NCBI GenBank assembly: GCA_963662155.1 | Contig: OY759261.1 | Coordinates: 49,093,350 to 49,157,349 of the forward strand | Length of the DNA: 64,000 nucleotides | From: Lamellibrachia columna | Lineage: Eukaryota; Annelida; Polychaeta; Sabellida; Siboglinidae | Reading direction: 5' to 3' | In this document: piece by piece, positions 1-47,425 of the stretch | How the letters are laid out: every line of letters begins with the position of its first letter | How positions within the stretch are numbered: the stretch's first letter is position 1 | Made by a program: the position numbers and the translations under genes | Notes under the pieces: model-generated | Databases searched by the model: none | Seen by the model: only the letters and a program-made list of their open reading frames with translations | Told to the model about the DNA's origin: nothing

Positions 1-1390
1 GTCTTTTGCTCTGGTTTTCAGCTTCCATCGACGAGAGTGGGCAGCTGTGATGAAGCAGTTGCGCGAGTGTATACCGCGCATAGAAAAGGGTTGCGGATAG
101 GGTTACGGGCCAGGGGGCGCTCGGGCTATCCAGAAGGTTGTGAGGCTGCGCACGCAGTTAAAATTAAAATTCAATTAAATCGCAAGGGGGCGTTCTAGGG
201 TTACGGATAGGGTTACGGACCAGGGGGCGCTCGGGCTACCCAGAAGGCTGTGCGGCTGCGCGCGCATGAAATTGAAATTGAAATTGAAATTGAAATTGAA
301 ATTAAAATTAAAATTAAAATTAAAATTAAAATTAAAATTAAAATTAAAATTGAAATTGAAATTGAAATTGAAATTGAAATTGAAATTGAAATTGAAATTG
401 AAATTGAAATTGAAATTGAAATTGAAATTGAAATTGAAATTGAAATTGAAATTGAAATAGAAATTGAAATTAAAATTAAAATTAAAATTAAAATTAAAAT
501 TAAATTAAAATTAAAATTAAAATTAAAATTAAAATTAAAATTAAAATTAAAATTAAAATTAAAATTAAAATTAAAATTAAAATTAAAATTAAAATTAAAT
601 TCAGTCGCCAGGGGGCGCTCTAGACGGTTAGGGTTAGCTCCAGTCGCCAGGAGGCACTCTAGGGTTATGCATAGGGATATAGGTCGCCGCTAGGGGGCGC
701 TCACGATACCCAGAAGGCTGTGAGGCTGCGCGCGCATGAAATTAAAATTATATTAAACAATTTTTTTTTTTTTTATTTTAATTAAAATTAAAATTTTATT
801 TAAATAAAAAAATTAAAATTAAAATTTAATTCAGTCGCCAGGGGGCGCTCTAGACAGTTACGGATAGGGTTACGGGTCCCGCCAGGGGGGGCTCGGGCTA
901 CCCAGAAGGGTGTGAGGCTGCGCGCGCATAAATTTTTAATTAAAATTAAAATTAAATTTAAATTTTTTTTTATTAAAATTAAATTTTAATTTTTTAAAAT
1001 TAAAATTAAAATTAAAATTTAAATTAAAATTAAAATTTTAATTAAAATTAAAAATTAAAATTAAAATTAAATTCAGTCGCCAGGGGGCGCTCTAGACGGT
1101 TACGGATAGGGTTACGAGTCCCGCCAGGGGGCGCTCGGGCTATCCAGAAGGGTGTGAGGTTGCGCGCGCATGAATTTGAAATGAAAATGAAAATTAAAAT
1201 TAAATTAAAATTAAATTTTGTTTAAATTTTTATTAAATTAAAATTTAAAAATTAAAATTAAAATTAAAATTAAATTCAGTCGCCAGGGAGCGCTCTAGAC
1301 GGTTAGGGTTAGCTCCAGTCGCCAGGGGGCGCTCTAGGGGTATATAGGTCGCCGCTAGGGGGCGCTTAGGTTACCCAGAAGGCTCTGCGA
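1..1390. repeat. Composite satellite: GC-rich boxes alternating with A/T-rich hexamer runs
   Basis: GC-rich segments carrying CGCCAGGGGGCGCTC and a following CCCAGAAGG(C/G)TGTGAGGCTGCGCGCGCATGAA-like stretch recur near 87-160, 201-265, 601-735, 831-930, 1071-1175 and 1275-1390. They are separated by runs of AAATTA/AAATTG hexamers or A/T homopolymer-rich sequence. The spacing is irregular, about 100 to 500 bases. No gene is visible. A single TTAGGG-like unit (GGTTAGGGTTAGC) sits inside some boxes but is not tandem, so this is not telomeric repeat. Confidence 0.85.
265..598 (+). repeat. Hexanucleotide microsatellite (AAATTG)n/(AAATTA)n
   Basis: An almost pure hexamer tract switches in blocks between AAATTA and AAATTG: AAATTG at the start, then AAATTA, a long AAATTG block, then AAATTA to the end. 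The open frames across it, which read as alternating I/E/K or L/K, are artefacts of the period of six. Confidence 0.95.
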
Positions 1391-1458
1391 CCGGAAGTCA
1401 CTGGGATCCTCCCTACTGGGCCACTCTTTTGATCGGTCAAAAGAGCACTATAACTACT

Positions 1459-1508
1459 CGCGTCTCTTGCGCACACATCACGAACCACCAGAGAATATCC
1501 CGGAAAAC
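1459..1508 (-). pseudogene. Truncated start of DUF1647-like terminal exon
   Basis: On the minus strand a splice-acceptor-like CCTTTCGACAG is followed by about 16 codons reading VFRDILWWFVMCAQE, as in the complete exon at 59891-60166. It is cut off at the duplication breakpoint. The rest of the exon is missing and satellite DNA follows, so this is a dead fragment. Confidence 0.6.
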
Positions 1509-2570
1509 CTGTCGAAAGGCCAAATACACATACATTATGTTGCATATGTTACTAATAGTACATTCCTTTTCAACGATACGTCATCTTTTGTAAAGTTCAA
1601 GTGCGTTGTCGATACTGAAGACAAACCGGGCCGCGAGTACCAGAGAACAGTCAACGTCACGTGCGCCGTGCCGTGTGACGTCACACCGACCATCGCCATT
1701 CCGCTGCACGTGGCGGTGAAGAGAGGGCGCCACGAGTCGGTTGCGGTGCTGCTCGAAGCTAACGCCAACGTGAACGCCGCCGACAGCGACGGCCGACGAC
1801 CGCTCCACCTGGCGGTCAAGAATGCTGATTGTCGAGTCGCCCGGATGTTGCTCGGTCGCGGCGCACGCGCAGACGTGCCGGACAGCCACGGCATTGTGCC
1901 GCTGCAGATCGCTGCCAAGTACGGACACGTAGAGGTGGTGCGCATGCTCCTTGAGCACGACGCGAGCGTCTTCCACGAGGGACAGACGGGACCCAGTCCC
2001 CTGCACATCGCCGCCATGGAAGGTCACGTGCCTCTCATCGATATGTTCCTAAACTTTGTCGATGTCAACACAAATGACATGAGCGGAGATGACGTCAAGG
2101 AGAAGACACCGCTCCACCTAGCGGCAGAACGCGGACTTGTTGAGACGGCCACCTTCCTCCTGGAGCGCTTCCGGGCTGACGTCAACGCGCTTGACTCCGA
2201 ACGACAGACGGCGTTGCAGTGCGTAGTTGCAGAGCGTCACAGCTCCCGGAGCGTGCGCCGCAAAGACGACTACAACCTCCTGGCTGACCTTCTCATCCGG
2301 AAATGCGTCAACGTTAACCAGCAGAACGTGCGCGGCGACACGGCGCTCCACCTGGCGGCGAGAAACCAGTACTACAAGGTGGTCGAGAAGTTGCTGTTGT
2401 CAGGCGCCGACACTGCTCAACTGACGCCGGCCAGAGATGCCGTACCCGAGTTCGACGTTCCCATGAGACAACTGTTCACCAAATACGCCGTTGCCTCCGC
2501 CTCCTACATCATAGTCAGGCCTTCCCCTACTGGCCTCACGCTGCCGGCGCCTGAGGCGCCCAGCACGTGA
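1467..2570 (+). CDS. Ankyrin-repeat protein, open copy
   Basis: Open frame of 367 codons ending in TGA at 2568-2570. About seven ankyrin repeats are visible, near residues 78-106, 110-139, 143-172, 177-206, 213-243, 247-286 and 290-314, with hallmarks such as PLHVAVKRGRH, PLHLAVKNA, PLQIAAKYGH, PLHIAAMEGH, TPLHLAAERG and TALHLAARNQ. Repeats 5 and 6 carry insertions. Ankyrin arrays are protein-binding scaffolds; no catalytic domain is seen, so the cellular role is unknown. The first 25 or so codons are antisense to a DUF1647-like exon fragment, and AT-rich coding gives way to GC-rich coding after about 1600. The first ATG is therefore doubtful, and the true start could be internal or follow a splice acceptor. 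The paralogue in copy B is frameshifted. An AATAAA lies at 3189-3194. Confidence 0.75.
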   Translation: MRTHHEPPENIPENLSKGQIHIHYVAYVTNSTFLFNDTSSFVKFKCVVDTEDKPGREYQRTVNVTCAVPCDVTPTIAIPLHVAVKRGRHESVAVLLEANANVNAADSDGRRPLHLAVKNADCRVARMLLGRGARADVPDSHGIVPLQIAAKYGHVEVVRMLLEHDASVFHEGQTGPSPLHIAAMEGHVPLIDMFLNFVDVNTNDMSGDDVKEKTPLHLAAERGLVETATFLLERFRADVNALDSERQTALQCVVAERHSSRSVRRKDDYNLLADLLIRKCVNVNQQNVRGDTALHLAARNQYYKVVEKLLLSGADTAQLTPARDAVPEFDVPMRQLFTKYAVASASYIIVRPSPTGLTLPAPEAPST

Positions 2571-3340
2571 TGGCGTCTCATCGGACGCCAACCTTCCACT
2601 GACGTCTGATTCGTGAATGATCGTAGTTTTGGTATCGAATTCCCTCGTATGGTATTCCTGATGCTATATAAATATTTTACACGAGGGACGTTTTAATTTG
2701 TATTTATACGTTCCATATGTTTCGTCGGTGATCTTGTATATTACAGTAACAATAATGCCCACCTCTGGAAGTCACAATTGTCATTTCCAGACGAGGTGAC
2801 TAGGTGATTGGTTTCTGTAATAATGAAGCTGCGTAATAGTCTAGCTCATCATTTGGTGGCAGGTCACATATGCTTTCGATGCCATTGATGCCAATATAAA
2901 ATGGATTCCGGTTATTTTCACATGTTTAATGTGTTTTAATGTGTGTAAGTACTACATCAATGGTTGAAGGAAGGTTATTCTTCAGTGCTGAACGACTTTG
3001 TGCGTCAAAGAAAGCGTAACATTGTGCTCACTGGTAAATGTAAGTATGTTCGAATTTATATTAGTATCTTTGTATTTAGAAAAACATAATGTTTATGCGT
3101 TGATAGTGGTTCTATTTCGTTTTTTTTGCAAAGTTGATATGTTGCAGGATATTACATATTATGCTGTATGTCAACGCTTTTCAGTACAAATAAATTAACT
3201 GTTATTAATAATACGTATTCAAGTTGATGAGTGATAAATAACACAAATAGGCAGACAGCTATCGCGCTACGTTAACCACTGAACTCGCAGGCTTCGTCCG
3301 GACTGTGAACGACGACTGGGCCGCCGATTGTACTGCAGTG
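2571..3340 (+). other. 3' flank of ankyrin frame
   Basis: AT-rich and without a convincing coding frame. It contains an 18-base imperfect dyad (CCACCTCTGG...CCAGACGAGG, 2759-2797) and an AATAAA at 3189-3194 that could serve as polyadenylation signal. It is conserved in copy B at about 61200-61810, apart from small indels such as a missing ATGTTTCGT near 2719. Confidence 0.5.
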
Positions 3341-3429
3341 TTACAACTTGTGCGTTCTGTATCTGTAGTTATGTGTGGTGAAGAGGACGGCCTGGGGTAA
3401 AGTTTCGTTAGCCGTGTATTGCAAATGGC
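3341..3429 (-). pseudogene. DUF1647-like C-terminal scrap
   Basis: On the minus strand the translation YTANETLPQAVLFTTHNYR ends at TAA (3341-3343). This lines up with the end of the intact exon at 59891-60166 (YTADDAFFNIVRGVTHKYR then stop). A good acceptor, TTACCCCCTCAG, lies just upstream. Only about 28 codons remain, so it is either a separate small terminal exon of a relative or a decayed copy. A third copy lies near 61998-62046. Confidence 0.5.
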
Positions 3430-4703
3430 CTGAGGGGGTAATTTCTATTTTATTATTTTGTTGTTGCTCTCCTCTTTATCCATGAAATCGGTCGTCGATT
3501 TTTGTTTTTATTCTTCTTCGTCACTGATCCCGTTTCAGTGCCGTCTCCCCCACCCGTCTCCACCACCCATCTCCACTCCCCCATCCCTCGCTCTCATTAT
3601 CCACTCCCCTCCCACTCCCGCCAAATCTTTCTTCACACATTCCTCCCATCTCAGTTTCGGTCTTCCTCTTCTCCTTCTACCCCACACTATGAGTGCACCC
3701 GCTCTCTTCGTCGCTCAACTTCGTTATCAGCTTCCTCCTGAAACTCTTTTTACACCAACTTCCTCCCTCAGCTCCTTCATTCTTCGCTTATCAATTGCAC
3801 AAACAGCTTTACGCCGGATCTCTGTCAATGTCCTTGTCATAGAGAAATAATAATAACGTATGTCAGTAATTGGACCCAACCACTACGGTGGCGCCATTAA
3901 GTGCACAGTAGAGCACACTGCCTACTATGGTAGCAGATCGTGCAAAGGGAGTCACGCATAGTTCTAAGGTAACAACCATTAGCAGACATGCCGTGTCGTA
4001 CCGATTACCCGTATATTATACGGATTTGGTTGGTCTTTGGAGATGTACGACCGTATGTCTTTTGCATATGGATTATTTTTAAATCTACAGAACCATCACC
4101 AGGCTGATTTCCTGCGAAACGTAGTGAATTTCGTTTGATGTAGGTATATTTTTAGCTTGATAGATGGCGACACTCGATAGGAATCTTACTTAGCCTATGT
4201 CAAACGTCATACTGATTTCTACTGTTTTAGAGAGAATTGTTAGTAAACAAATACGGATTTCAACAACAAAGCAGCAAGTCTACATTAGTGGCGCGTTGTA
4301 ATAAGATAAAAAAGGCCTAATCCTCAGTACTCAGGTGTATTGCCCTGGGTACCAGTTTCCATTGATGGAATCATGGGGGGGGGCGGAACACGATGCACAA
4401 TAAGCCAAACGTCTCCGCGTCTCCATCATATATACGATATAGCTCGTGTAAGAACGAATAAGTGGACATGAACAACAGTTTGTTTTACAATAATATCTGT
4501 GTATTTAATTATTAATACATGACATACCAATATTACATTGTGTTTGAATATTACCACGAGGATGTTCGCGTTACCAAAGTGAAGCACGTGTGTTTCGCTT
4601 ATGCCATTCCAACTAGAATCACATAATGAACAAATTAGACATTTCTATATAAACAAATTGTATCACATTTAAATAAATTGTTCTGAGGCGTTCAACTCAT
4701 ACG

Positions 4704-4705
<2 letters not shown>
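3430..4705. other. No gene recognised
   Basis: Contains a pyrimidine-rich stretch at 3540-3680 (CCCACC/TCTCC runs) and otherwise unique AT-rich sequence, shared with copy B. Copy B carries an extra tandem duplication of about 103 bases within the matching part (62339-62520). The open frames here are short and low in complexity. Confidence 0.5.

Positions 4706-4799
<94 letters not shown>
4706..4799. repeat. (AT)n microsatellite
   Basis: Pure AT dinucleotide run of about 94 bases. The matching run in copy B is at 63355-63461, so the array predates the duplication and has changed length since. Confidence 0.97.
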
Positions 4800-4802
<3 letters not shown>

Positions 4803-4892
4803 AAGTCTTCACAGTCATCAAGTGTGTAGTTTACTTTACTTTATGGGAGTCAATGTGCATGATAGATCAGCAACAACAAAAACATATAGAAA

Positions 4893-5780
4893 CGAATGCG
4901 ACGTTTCGACCCGTCTACTGCGGACCTTGTTAGTGCACTGATGACCTGTGTTGTGGCTCAGATTCTGGCGGAATAATCTGGTTGTAGATGGCGGATAGGT
5001 GGTTTCTCTAGTGTCGATTCATGGTGGGGCCTCTTTTCTTGATGTAGATTGCCTCCTTCATTTTTCTCTTGTGCTAGTTTTGTTCCCTGGCCAGGATCTT
5101 GGTGTTGACCATGGACACTGAGTGTCCTGTGGCCAAGCAGTGGTTTCCTACCCATGTATGTTTATCTAGGGTCGTATGTTCCTTGAACCTCTGGCTGAGT
5201 GTTCGTTTAGTCTCACCGATGTATGTGTGTCTGCTGTTATTGCCACATGTGATGTGGTAGATAGTCCCACACTGGTGTTCTTTCTGTATCTTATCTTTCG
5301 GGTGAACTACCATGGAACGAAGGGTATTTGAGAGCTTACGGTACAGGTGCACATTGTGTGACTTGAAGACTCGTCCGAGTTGTTCTGATAGCCCTGCTAC
5401 ACGTGGTAGTCCCAACATGGGTCGGTTTGTGTTCATTGGTTTAGAACTATTATTGTTTGTGGATGCTTCTCTGTCTTCAGCGGTGGTTGCGTATCGCGGT
5501 GCCCTGTTGGTGAGTGTGTGCACAACTGATCTTTTGTGCATTAAGGGGTGATGTGATTCAAAACTCAGATATTGGTCGGTGCGTGTACGCTTATTATATT
5601 TTGTAAGCCTCTTGGATGCGTCGTCGACAATGTGCTGAGATCCAGGAATGGTAGTTTTTGGTCTTTCCCTGGCTCGATGGTGAATTTAGTTATTCCGCGA
5701 GAATCTGACACAACACAGGTCACCAGTGCGTGAACAAGGTCCGCACTAGACTGGTCGAAACGTCGCATTCGTTTCAATTT
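4893..5780 (-). pseudogene. Penelope-like element remnant with GIY-YIG domain
   Basis: Minus-strand reading: the end of the reverse transcriptase (KDQKLPFLDL, then after a frame change RTRTDQYLSFESHHP), then a linker and a GIY-YIG endonuclease domain with CGTIYHITCG, YIGETKRTL and HTWVGNHCLATGHS. This order is the hallmark of Penelope-like retroelements. The 5' part with the catalytic RT motifs is missing and the frame is broken near 5560. About 75 bases at 4893-4975 recur inverted at 5694-5780, so the remnant is bracketed by an inverted repeat. It lies at the end of the matched duplication and is also present, cut by the window edge, in copy B. Confidence 0.8.
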
Positions 5781-5789
5781 CTGCTCCAA

Positions 5790-6503
5790 AGTAAGTGTTA
5801 ATTATTACTCTCTAATTGAATCTTGGAGCCACGAACAATATATTTCGCAACAAATATATATTTCAGCATCATATAAAATATGTCACGCACAAGACAATAC
5901 AAACGAAGAGGTGCTACAAAAAAAGGACAAATAAAAATGACAATAAGGACACGACAATTTCTGTGACATATCATTAGATATAGTCAAACTGAGAAAAGAA
6001 AATCACAATTGAAGATCACACGGAACGTGGCAGATGAAGACTAAAACGATTGTTTGAACAATATTAAATGACTAGAGGGACCAGCGAGAGTGAGTTGTTC
6101 ATAGTAACCAAGAACAAAGTTGCATGGAAGAGAGTAGCAGCAGACGTTGTTAGGTCTGAAGAATAATGATTAAAACGGTTAAAATGCATTTCAATTAAAT
6201 ATATTTACACTTAATACGTGCAAATTATATTTATACAATATATTTACACTTAAAGAATATCGCGGAAATACGCAGTTACCTTTAGTCATTATAGATTAAC
6301 ACTTCAGTCCAGTTATTCTAAATTAAAACTTTTCTGGGGCACGAACTTCCACACTACTGTGTCCTCCTTGTAAATTGCGCAGACTGATTATGAATATCTT
6401 GTGAATATATCTTTATATTAAAATTAAGACATTCCAAGTATGACTCATCAACATTATAACCAAGACATTCCGTGTATGATACATCAACATTATAACCATA
6501 AAA
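5790..6503. other. AT-rich spacer
   Basis: No gene seen. It holds short local duplications, including ATATTTACACTTAA twice (6200-6260) and about 35 bases twice (6427-6500, GACATTCC...ACATCAACATTATAACC). Confidence 0.5.
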
Positions 6504-6750
6504 TCCCGTTTACACGGGCGATTTCTGTTCCTATTTGTCGGGCGAGACTGTGTAGCACGATACCGTGCAACTGCGCTTAGACGCGCTTAGACGAACGACA
6601 TGTCTTGACATTGCAATCTAAATCTTGCCTAGCGTCATTCCCGATTTGAGATTTACTGACAGGTCACGACGAGTGCCGATATCTACACCACCGATTCTTT
6701 CGGTCGGCCGACAAATTGGACAACCATCGCTCGTGTCAACCGGGCTTTGG
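6504..6750. mobile_element. MITE, CGTTTACACGAGCG family, copy 1
   Basis: Ends CCCGTTTACACGGGCGATT and CATCGCTCGTGTCAACCGGG are near-inverted repeats. Subterminal boxes (TGTCGGGCGAGACTGTGTAGC, GTCGGCCGACAAATTGGAC) match those of the copies at 16184, 19474, 24775, 26918 and 36709. No coding capacity. It ends 40 bases beyond the stop codon of the CACHD1-like gene, so it may lie in the transcribed 3' region. Confidence 0.7.
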
Positions 6751-6789
6751 CCTTATACATTTAGTAAATCGGCAACAATAAAGCAGTAT

Positions 6790-43602
<36,813 letters not shown>

Positions 43603-43925
43603 CTGTAAATGAAGAAAAGAAATTTTAGATATCCGGAACAAAAGTTCTAATGTGGAATCAGGACGGGAGACGGTGGCCCGGGGTGGGGTAGCACAGTGGT
43701 AAAGTGTCACACCCTCGAACGATTAGGATATCATGTTTTTGTTGTTTGTGACAAAGACAGTTCCGATAATCCTATATTCCTAATTCATTAAGCTTAAGTA
43801 GATTGTATTAATGTCGACACAGGCGCAATGACCAATGACAAGATTTCACAAGATGAAGAAATAATAACCTAAATTATAAAAAACAGGGAGAAGATGATAA
43901 AAAACATGTAAACACATAAATCTGT
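43603..43925. other. Upstream of CACHD1-like coding exon 1
   Basis: Should hold intron sequence of the 5' UTR. No element recognised; GGGGTGGGGTAGCACAGTGG (43680-43700) resembles a tRNA or SINE A-box but has no matching B-box. Confidence 0.35.
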
Positions 43926-43929
43926 CACC

Positions 43930-44487
43930 ATGATCAACTTAGGGGACACACCAATAGCTAAGGTCGACAACCTCATCTACCTGGCCTAGGTTGGGGAGTG
44001 TGCCAACGACCTTACCATGGACACAAGAACCATGATGACCAAAGCGGCAGCTGACAAACTGAACACTATGTGAAAATCAAAAATCCAGAGATTGTCAACC
44101 AAAATACAAGTCTTTACCCGAAAAGTTATACCAGTACTGATGTACGGACCGGAAAACATAAAATTAATGTAAACTTCTTTAAGAACAAATGCCTTCGAAA
44201 TATAAGTGGAATACATTTGAGAGAACACAAAAGCAACAAAGAAGTAAGAGAAGACAATCCAGATAGAAGAGAAGGCATACTTGGACCACGTGCTGAGAAT
44301 GACACCAGAAATACTATCTAAAGCAGCTCTTCAGTGGAATCCACCTGGAAAACGACGCCTTCTTAAGAGAGGGAAAACACTAGACAATATGGCTGATGTG
44401 GCTCCAGACACAGGAAGGTGGGGGGGGGGGCGATGGGTCCCTTCTGTGCGACGCCCTCGACGCAAGCGAAAAGAAAAAGAAGAATAG
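43930..44487 (+). pseudogene. Second RTE-type LINE C-terminal fragment
   Basis: INLGDTPIAKVDNLIYLA, VIPVLMYGPEN, and in another frame DHVLRMTPEILSKAALQWNP and PPGKRRLLKRGKT, in the order expected of an RTE-like C-terminus (GHVLRM...ALRW.PPGKRKRGRP). Many stops and frame changes. Confidence 0.6.
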
Positions 44488-44529
44488 CTGCTAATTGCGA
44501 ACAGTTTCCATATAATTAAGCATCAACGG

Positions 44530-45085
44530 CTATAGTGTTGAGTCACTCAGTACTCGATGTCTTCAATACATGTTAACAATTGGTCGCCCCATGTCCGGGG
44601 GGATGGGGGGCACTCAATACTTTGGCAGTATACCATCATTGAGAATTTAACTAACTGATCTCATCTGTCAAAAAAAATCCCTTTCTAGTTGAGTAGATTG
44701 TAAAGTACACTCTTTTGTGTGGACTTAGTGGGGTAGTTGGGGGGAGCATTGGGCCATGCCTCCCCTTTGGTTTATTTTTGTTTTGTTTTTTATTTAACCT
44801 GCTGCGCCACTGCACTGTAGCATGATCAATTAATTGGTGATTAAGCTTGCCTCTTTGGTATCCACCCGTTGAAAAATTATAATTGCGCCGCTGCGTGGAT
44901 GGATGGCAGTCACATTCCACATGCTATGGAAAAGTATTCCTTTTTTAAGTTGATTCAATAAAAACAAATAATTTTAAATACCCATTAAATTATAAAATGT
45001 GCATTGTCCAATTGTATGTGACATGGTATAATTCACTAACATGGGTTGGTCATATAATGAATGTTACCCAAATTACACAAATCCC
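44530..45085. repeat. Unclassified repeat S, copy 1
   Basis: GGGGGGCACTCAATACTTTG...TATTCCTTTTTTAAGTTGA resembles 46018-46330, heavily diverged. Non-coding. Confidence 0.4.
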
Positions 45086-45317
45086 CCTTAATTGAGATTG
45101 TTCTATGTTGCTTGTTGTTTGTGTTGGAGACCATGGGCTGGGTGATAAGTATCATGCTGCTTGTGAAAATCGGCCGGTCGTGCAACATAGTTGAAACAAG
45201 ACACCACCGCCCTTCTTTTTTTCGTTTACCGCAGTCCTTGTTACTCCTCGACACTTTTCAGGTGTTTCGGCCGTTAACTGCATGATGGCTGGTAGTGTGC
45301 GCGCGTGTGCGCGTGTT

Positions 45318-45318
45318 C

Positions 45319-45353
<35 letters not shown>

Positions 45354-45403
45354 TGCGGCGGCGGCGGCGGCTGCGGCGGCGGCGGCTGCGGCGGCGGCGG
45401 CGG
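45318..45403. repeat. (CGG)n / (CTG) trinucleotide array
   Basis: GGCGGC units with three GGCTGC interruptions. Preceded by GTGTGCGCGCGTGTGCGCGTG. It lies 1.7 kb upstream of the first coding exon, in an otherwise AT-rich region. Confidence 0.95.
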
Positions 45404-45427
45404 TATATGGCAGGCCGATAGGGCCAC

Positions 45428-45557
45428 ATACGCGAAGATAGTTACGCGTTGAATTAGATAGGAACGCGTTGATATATCAACCATAAACCACTGACAACGC
45501 GAAGATAGTTACGCGTTGATATATCAACCAAAGACAACGCGAAGATAGTTACGTATA
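45428..45557. repeat. About 52-base tandem repeat
   Basis: GACAACGCGAAGATAGTTAC followed by GCGTTGATATATCAACCA, about 2.5 copies with an internal GTTGATATATCAAC palindrome. Confidence 0.85.
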
Positions 45558-45559
45558 TC

Positions 45560-46017
45560 AAACTATATTTATATTAATACGCTAACTTTGTGGGCCGTCT
45601 GGCAGCATCTAATTTCAGGCGTCGACGTCGCCTCTTTCTATGTTCCTTCGCATGTTTGCACCACTGGCCTCTGATCTACCAATTGGTGATGCATTTAAAA
45701 AACAACAAAGGTAGTTATATAGAGTTATTTATTGATATGCTTGTATCAATAAATAGTAGTTGCTTTTGTTGGGATTACTGGTTGGAGTTCTATAATACCA
45801 ACTCATCTCCAAGCACAAATACACTGATATTAGGTAGCCCCAGTGGGTCATTCATCGTAAATAGCACATCTACATTTGAATGCATTGGAATATGAATACA
45901 CTACACCATGTACACATGCAGTGTGGCGGTGCACGTTGAAAAGACGGCACATATCACCGGCGTGTGCAGGGAAGTGTGACTGCCTAACTGCGAGGATCAA
46001 TTGTAGTTGCCGGTGAG
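45560..46017. other. No gene recognised
   Basis: Short open frame at 45590-45895 has no recognisable motif. Confidence 0.4.
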
Positions 46018-46330
46018 GTGAGGGGGGGGCACTCAATACATTGCCAGTACTACATCCTTCATACTTGATCTAATTCTGACCCCCCCAAACAAGCTTTACA
46101 CTTCTCTCCAAAAGGTAGGATTGTATGATTAATGTATGATTTTTACATGTATCATTGCATTAACTGTCACATTTTATAAATTTGGTAAAATTATACCTTT
46201 TTTCAAGTTGACGGGTAAAACCAAATACGCATACTTTAACGTGTAAAGCATGCATTGATCCATGAGAGACGAAAAATATTAATTCATAACATATTCCATA
46301 TTACTCAAATTTAACCCTTTATTTTAAAAC
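46018..46330. repeat. Unclassified repeat S, copy 2
   Basis: Begins GAGGGGGGGGCACTCAATACATTGCCAG and continues to TTATACCTTTTTTCAAGTTGA, pairing with 44590-45000. Confidence 0.4.
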
Positions 46331-46413
46331 CGTGTTTTGAAATGTAAACATATATACCCTTAATTACCCAATCAGTGTAATTTAAAATCCCAGCCACGGT
46401 TCGTGTCTTAACA

Positions 46414-47420
46414 GATAAGATAAGATACGTTTTATTACCAAGTAGCAAGTACAAGGAATTCGTAGTGTTGTGGCGGCGTTAGCACAAACATACACTCATG
46501 CACCCAATAACACACGGAACTAAACATTACATATCCCAATCGTAATACTAAAAACAGTTGAAAACAAACGAGAGTAATATAATAGGTTGCAAGATTAAAA
46601 AAAAAAAAACCAGTTAGCCAGAAATAAAATTTGGCCAGTCTTGAACTTTCTAAAAAGTGTAACCTTAAGCGCTCGAACGGCTTCTGTGTTCGCGTCTATG
46701 ACAGCCATTATTGGCCCATTTGTTTTTTCACTGGCAAGCCATTATTGGCCATTTTGGTTTGTCACTGGTAAGCCAAATTAGCCAATGCTACTTGAGTCAA
46801 TGACAGCCATTATTGGCCGAATTGTTTTTTTTTCAATGACAGGCCAAGTCCAGTTGAACGTAATACATTGAGGCATAACAAAATGGTTACGTATTTGATT
46901 TAAACAAATCACCATCATCCAGATCCAGTATTGCCTATTGGACAAAAATAATATGAATTTATTAGACTGAGCACAGCCTAATTGTTCGTGGTTTGACTGC
47001 CGTTTGAGTTTCCTTTCAGCAACCGGGAAACTGCTGAGGACAGTACACGTCGATTATGTCTGTGATTCGGAATTATAATTCAACTCGATTTCGACGTCGA
47101 AGTCGACCGTGGTCGCGCATGGGCTACTGCAAAGAGTGGCAGCGGTGGGCGACAATACAGTAGCGTCTTGGTTACTATGGCCAAGCACATCATAGCGTCC
47201 ATTATCCAGGCTCTGCATTGTTGCACCACCGTTTGTCGCATACATCTTTGCCTGGACGCAAAGTGGTGTTTTCATTGTGACGGAAATTATGTATGCGCCC
47301 AGACTCTGGACGCATACATAAGTAGTTAATTAAGATATCATCCGGGCATATAGATTTCGATAATGACGCTTATTGGCTGCTGGTGCTTCACCCGGTAACG
47401 CCTACTGAAATGGAGTCCTT
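46414..47420. other. Intergenic, small repeats only
   Basis: A retroposon-like tail (GATAAGATAAGATACGTTTT ATTACCAAGTAGCAAG) at 46414-46455. GCCATTATTGGCC motifs recur four times at 46700-46825. A 73-codon minus-strand frame at 47054-47275 has no recognisable motif. Confidence 0.4.
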
Positions 47421-47425
47421 ACGAC

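Larger units (their letters stand above)
1459..5323 (+). repeat. Segmental duplication, copy A (direct orientation)
   Basis: This block matches 60117-64000 in the same orientation, starting abruptly at CGCGTCTCTTGCGC in both copies. It contains the ankyrin frame, its 3' flank, a DUF1647-like exon scrap, the AT microsatellite and most of the Penelope-like remnant. The copies differ by scattered substitutions and indels, so the duplication is not brand new. The sequences left of the shared start are unrelated: satellite here, intact DUF1647-like exon in copy B. That marks a true breakpoint. Copy B runs off the window, so the far end is unknown. Confidence 0.9.

Noticed and set aside
601..660. 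Telomeric repeat (TTAGGG)
   Set aside because: Only isolated GGTTAGGGTTAG units inside a satellite box, not a tandem array.
250..693. Long frames of alternating I/E/K or L/K residues
   Set aside because: Products of the AAATTG/AAATTA hexamer run; no composition typical of a protein, and frames exist in more than one phase.
1535..2351. Minus-strand frames opposite the ankyrin repeats (also 60193-60999)
   Set aside because: Shadows of a GC-rich coding strand; the plus frame has clear ankyrin motifs.
4930..4970. Hammerhead ribozyme at CTGATGACCTGTG
   Set aside because: No GAAA strand at a suitable distance on the same strand.
45152..45484. Proline/glutamine-rich frame
   Set aside because: Reads through the CGG/CTG triplet array.
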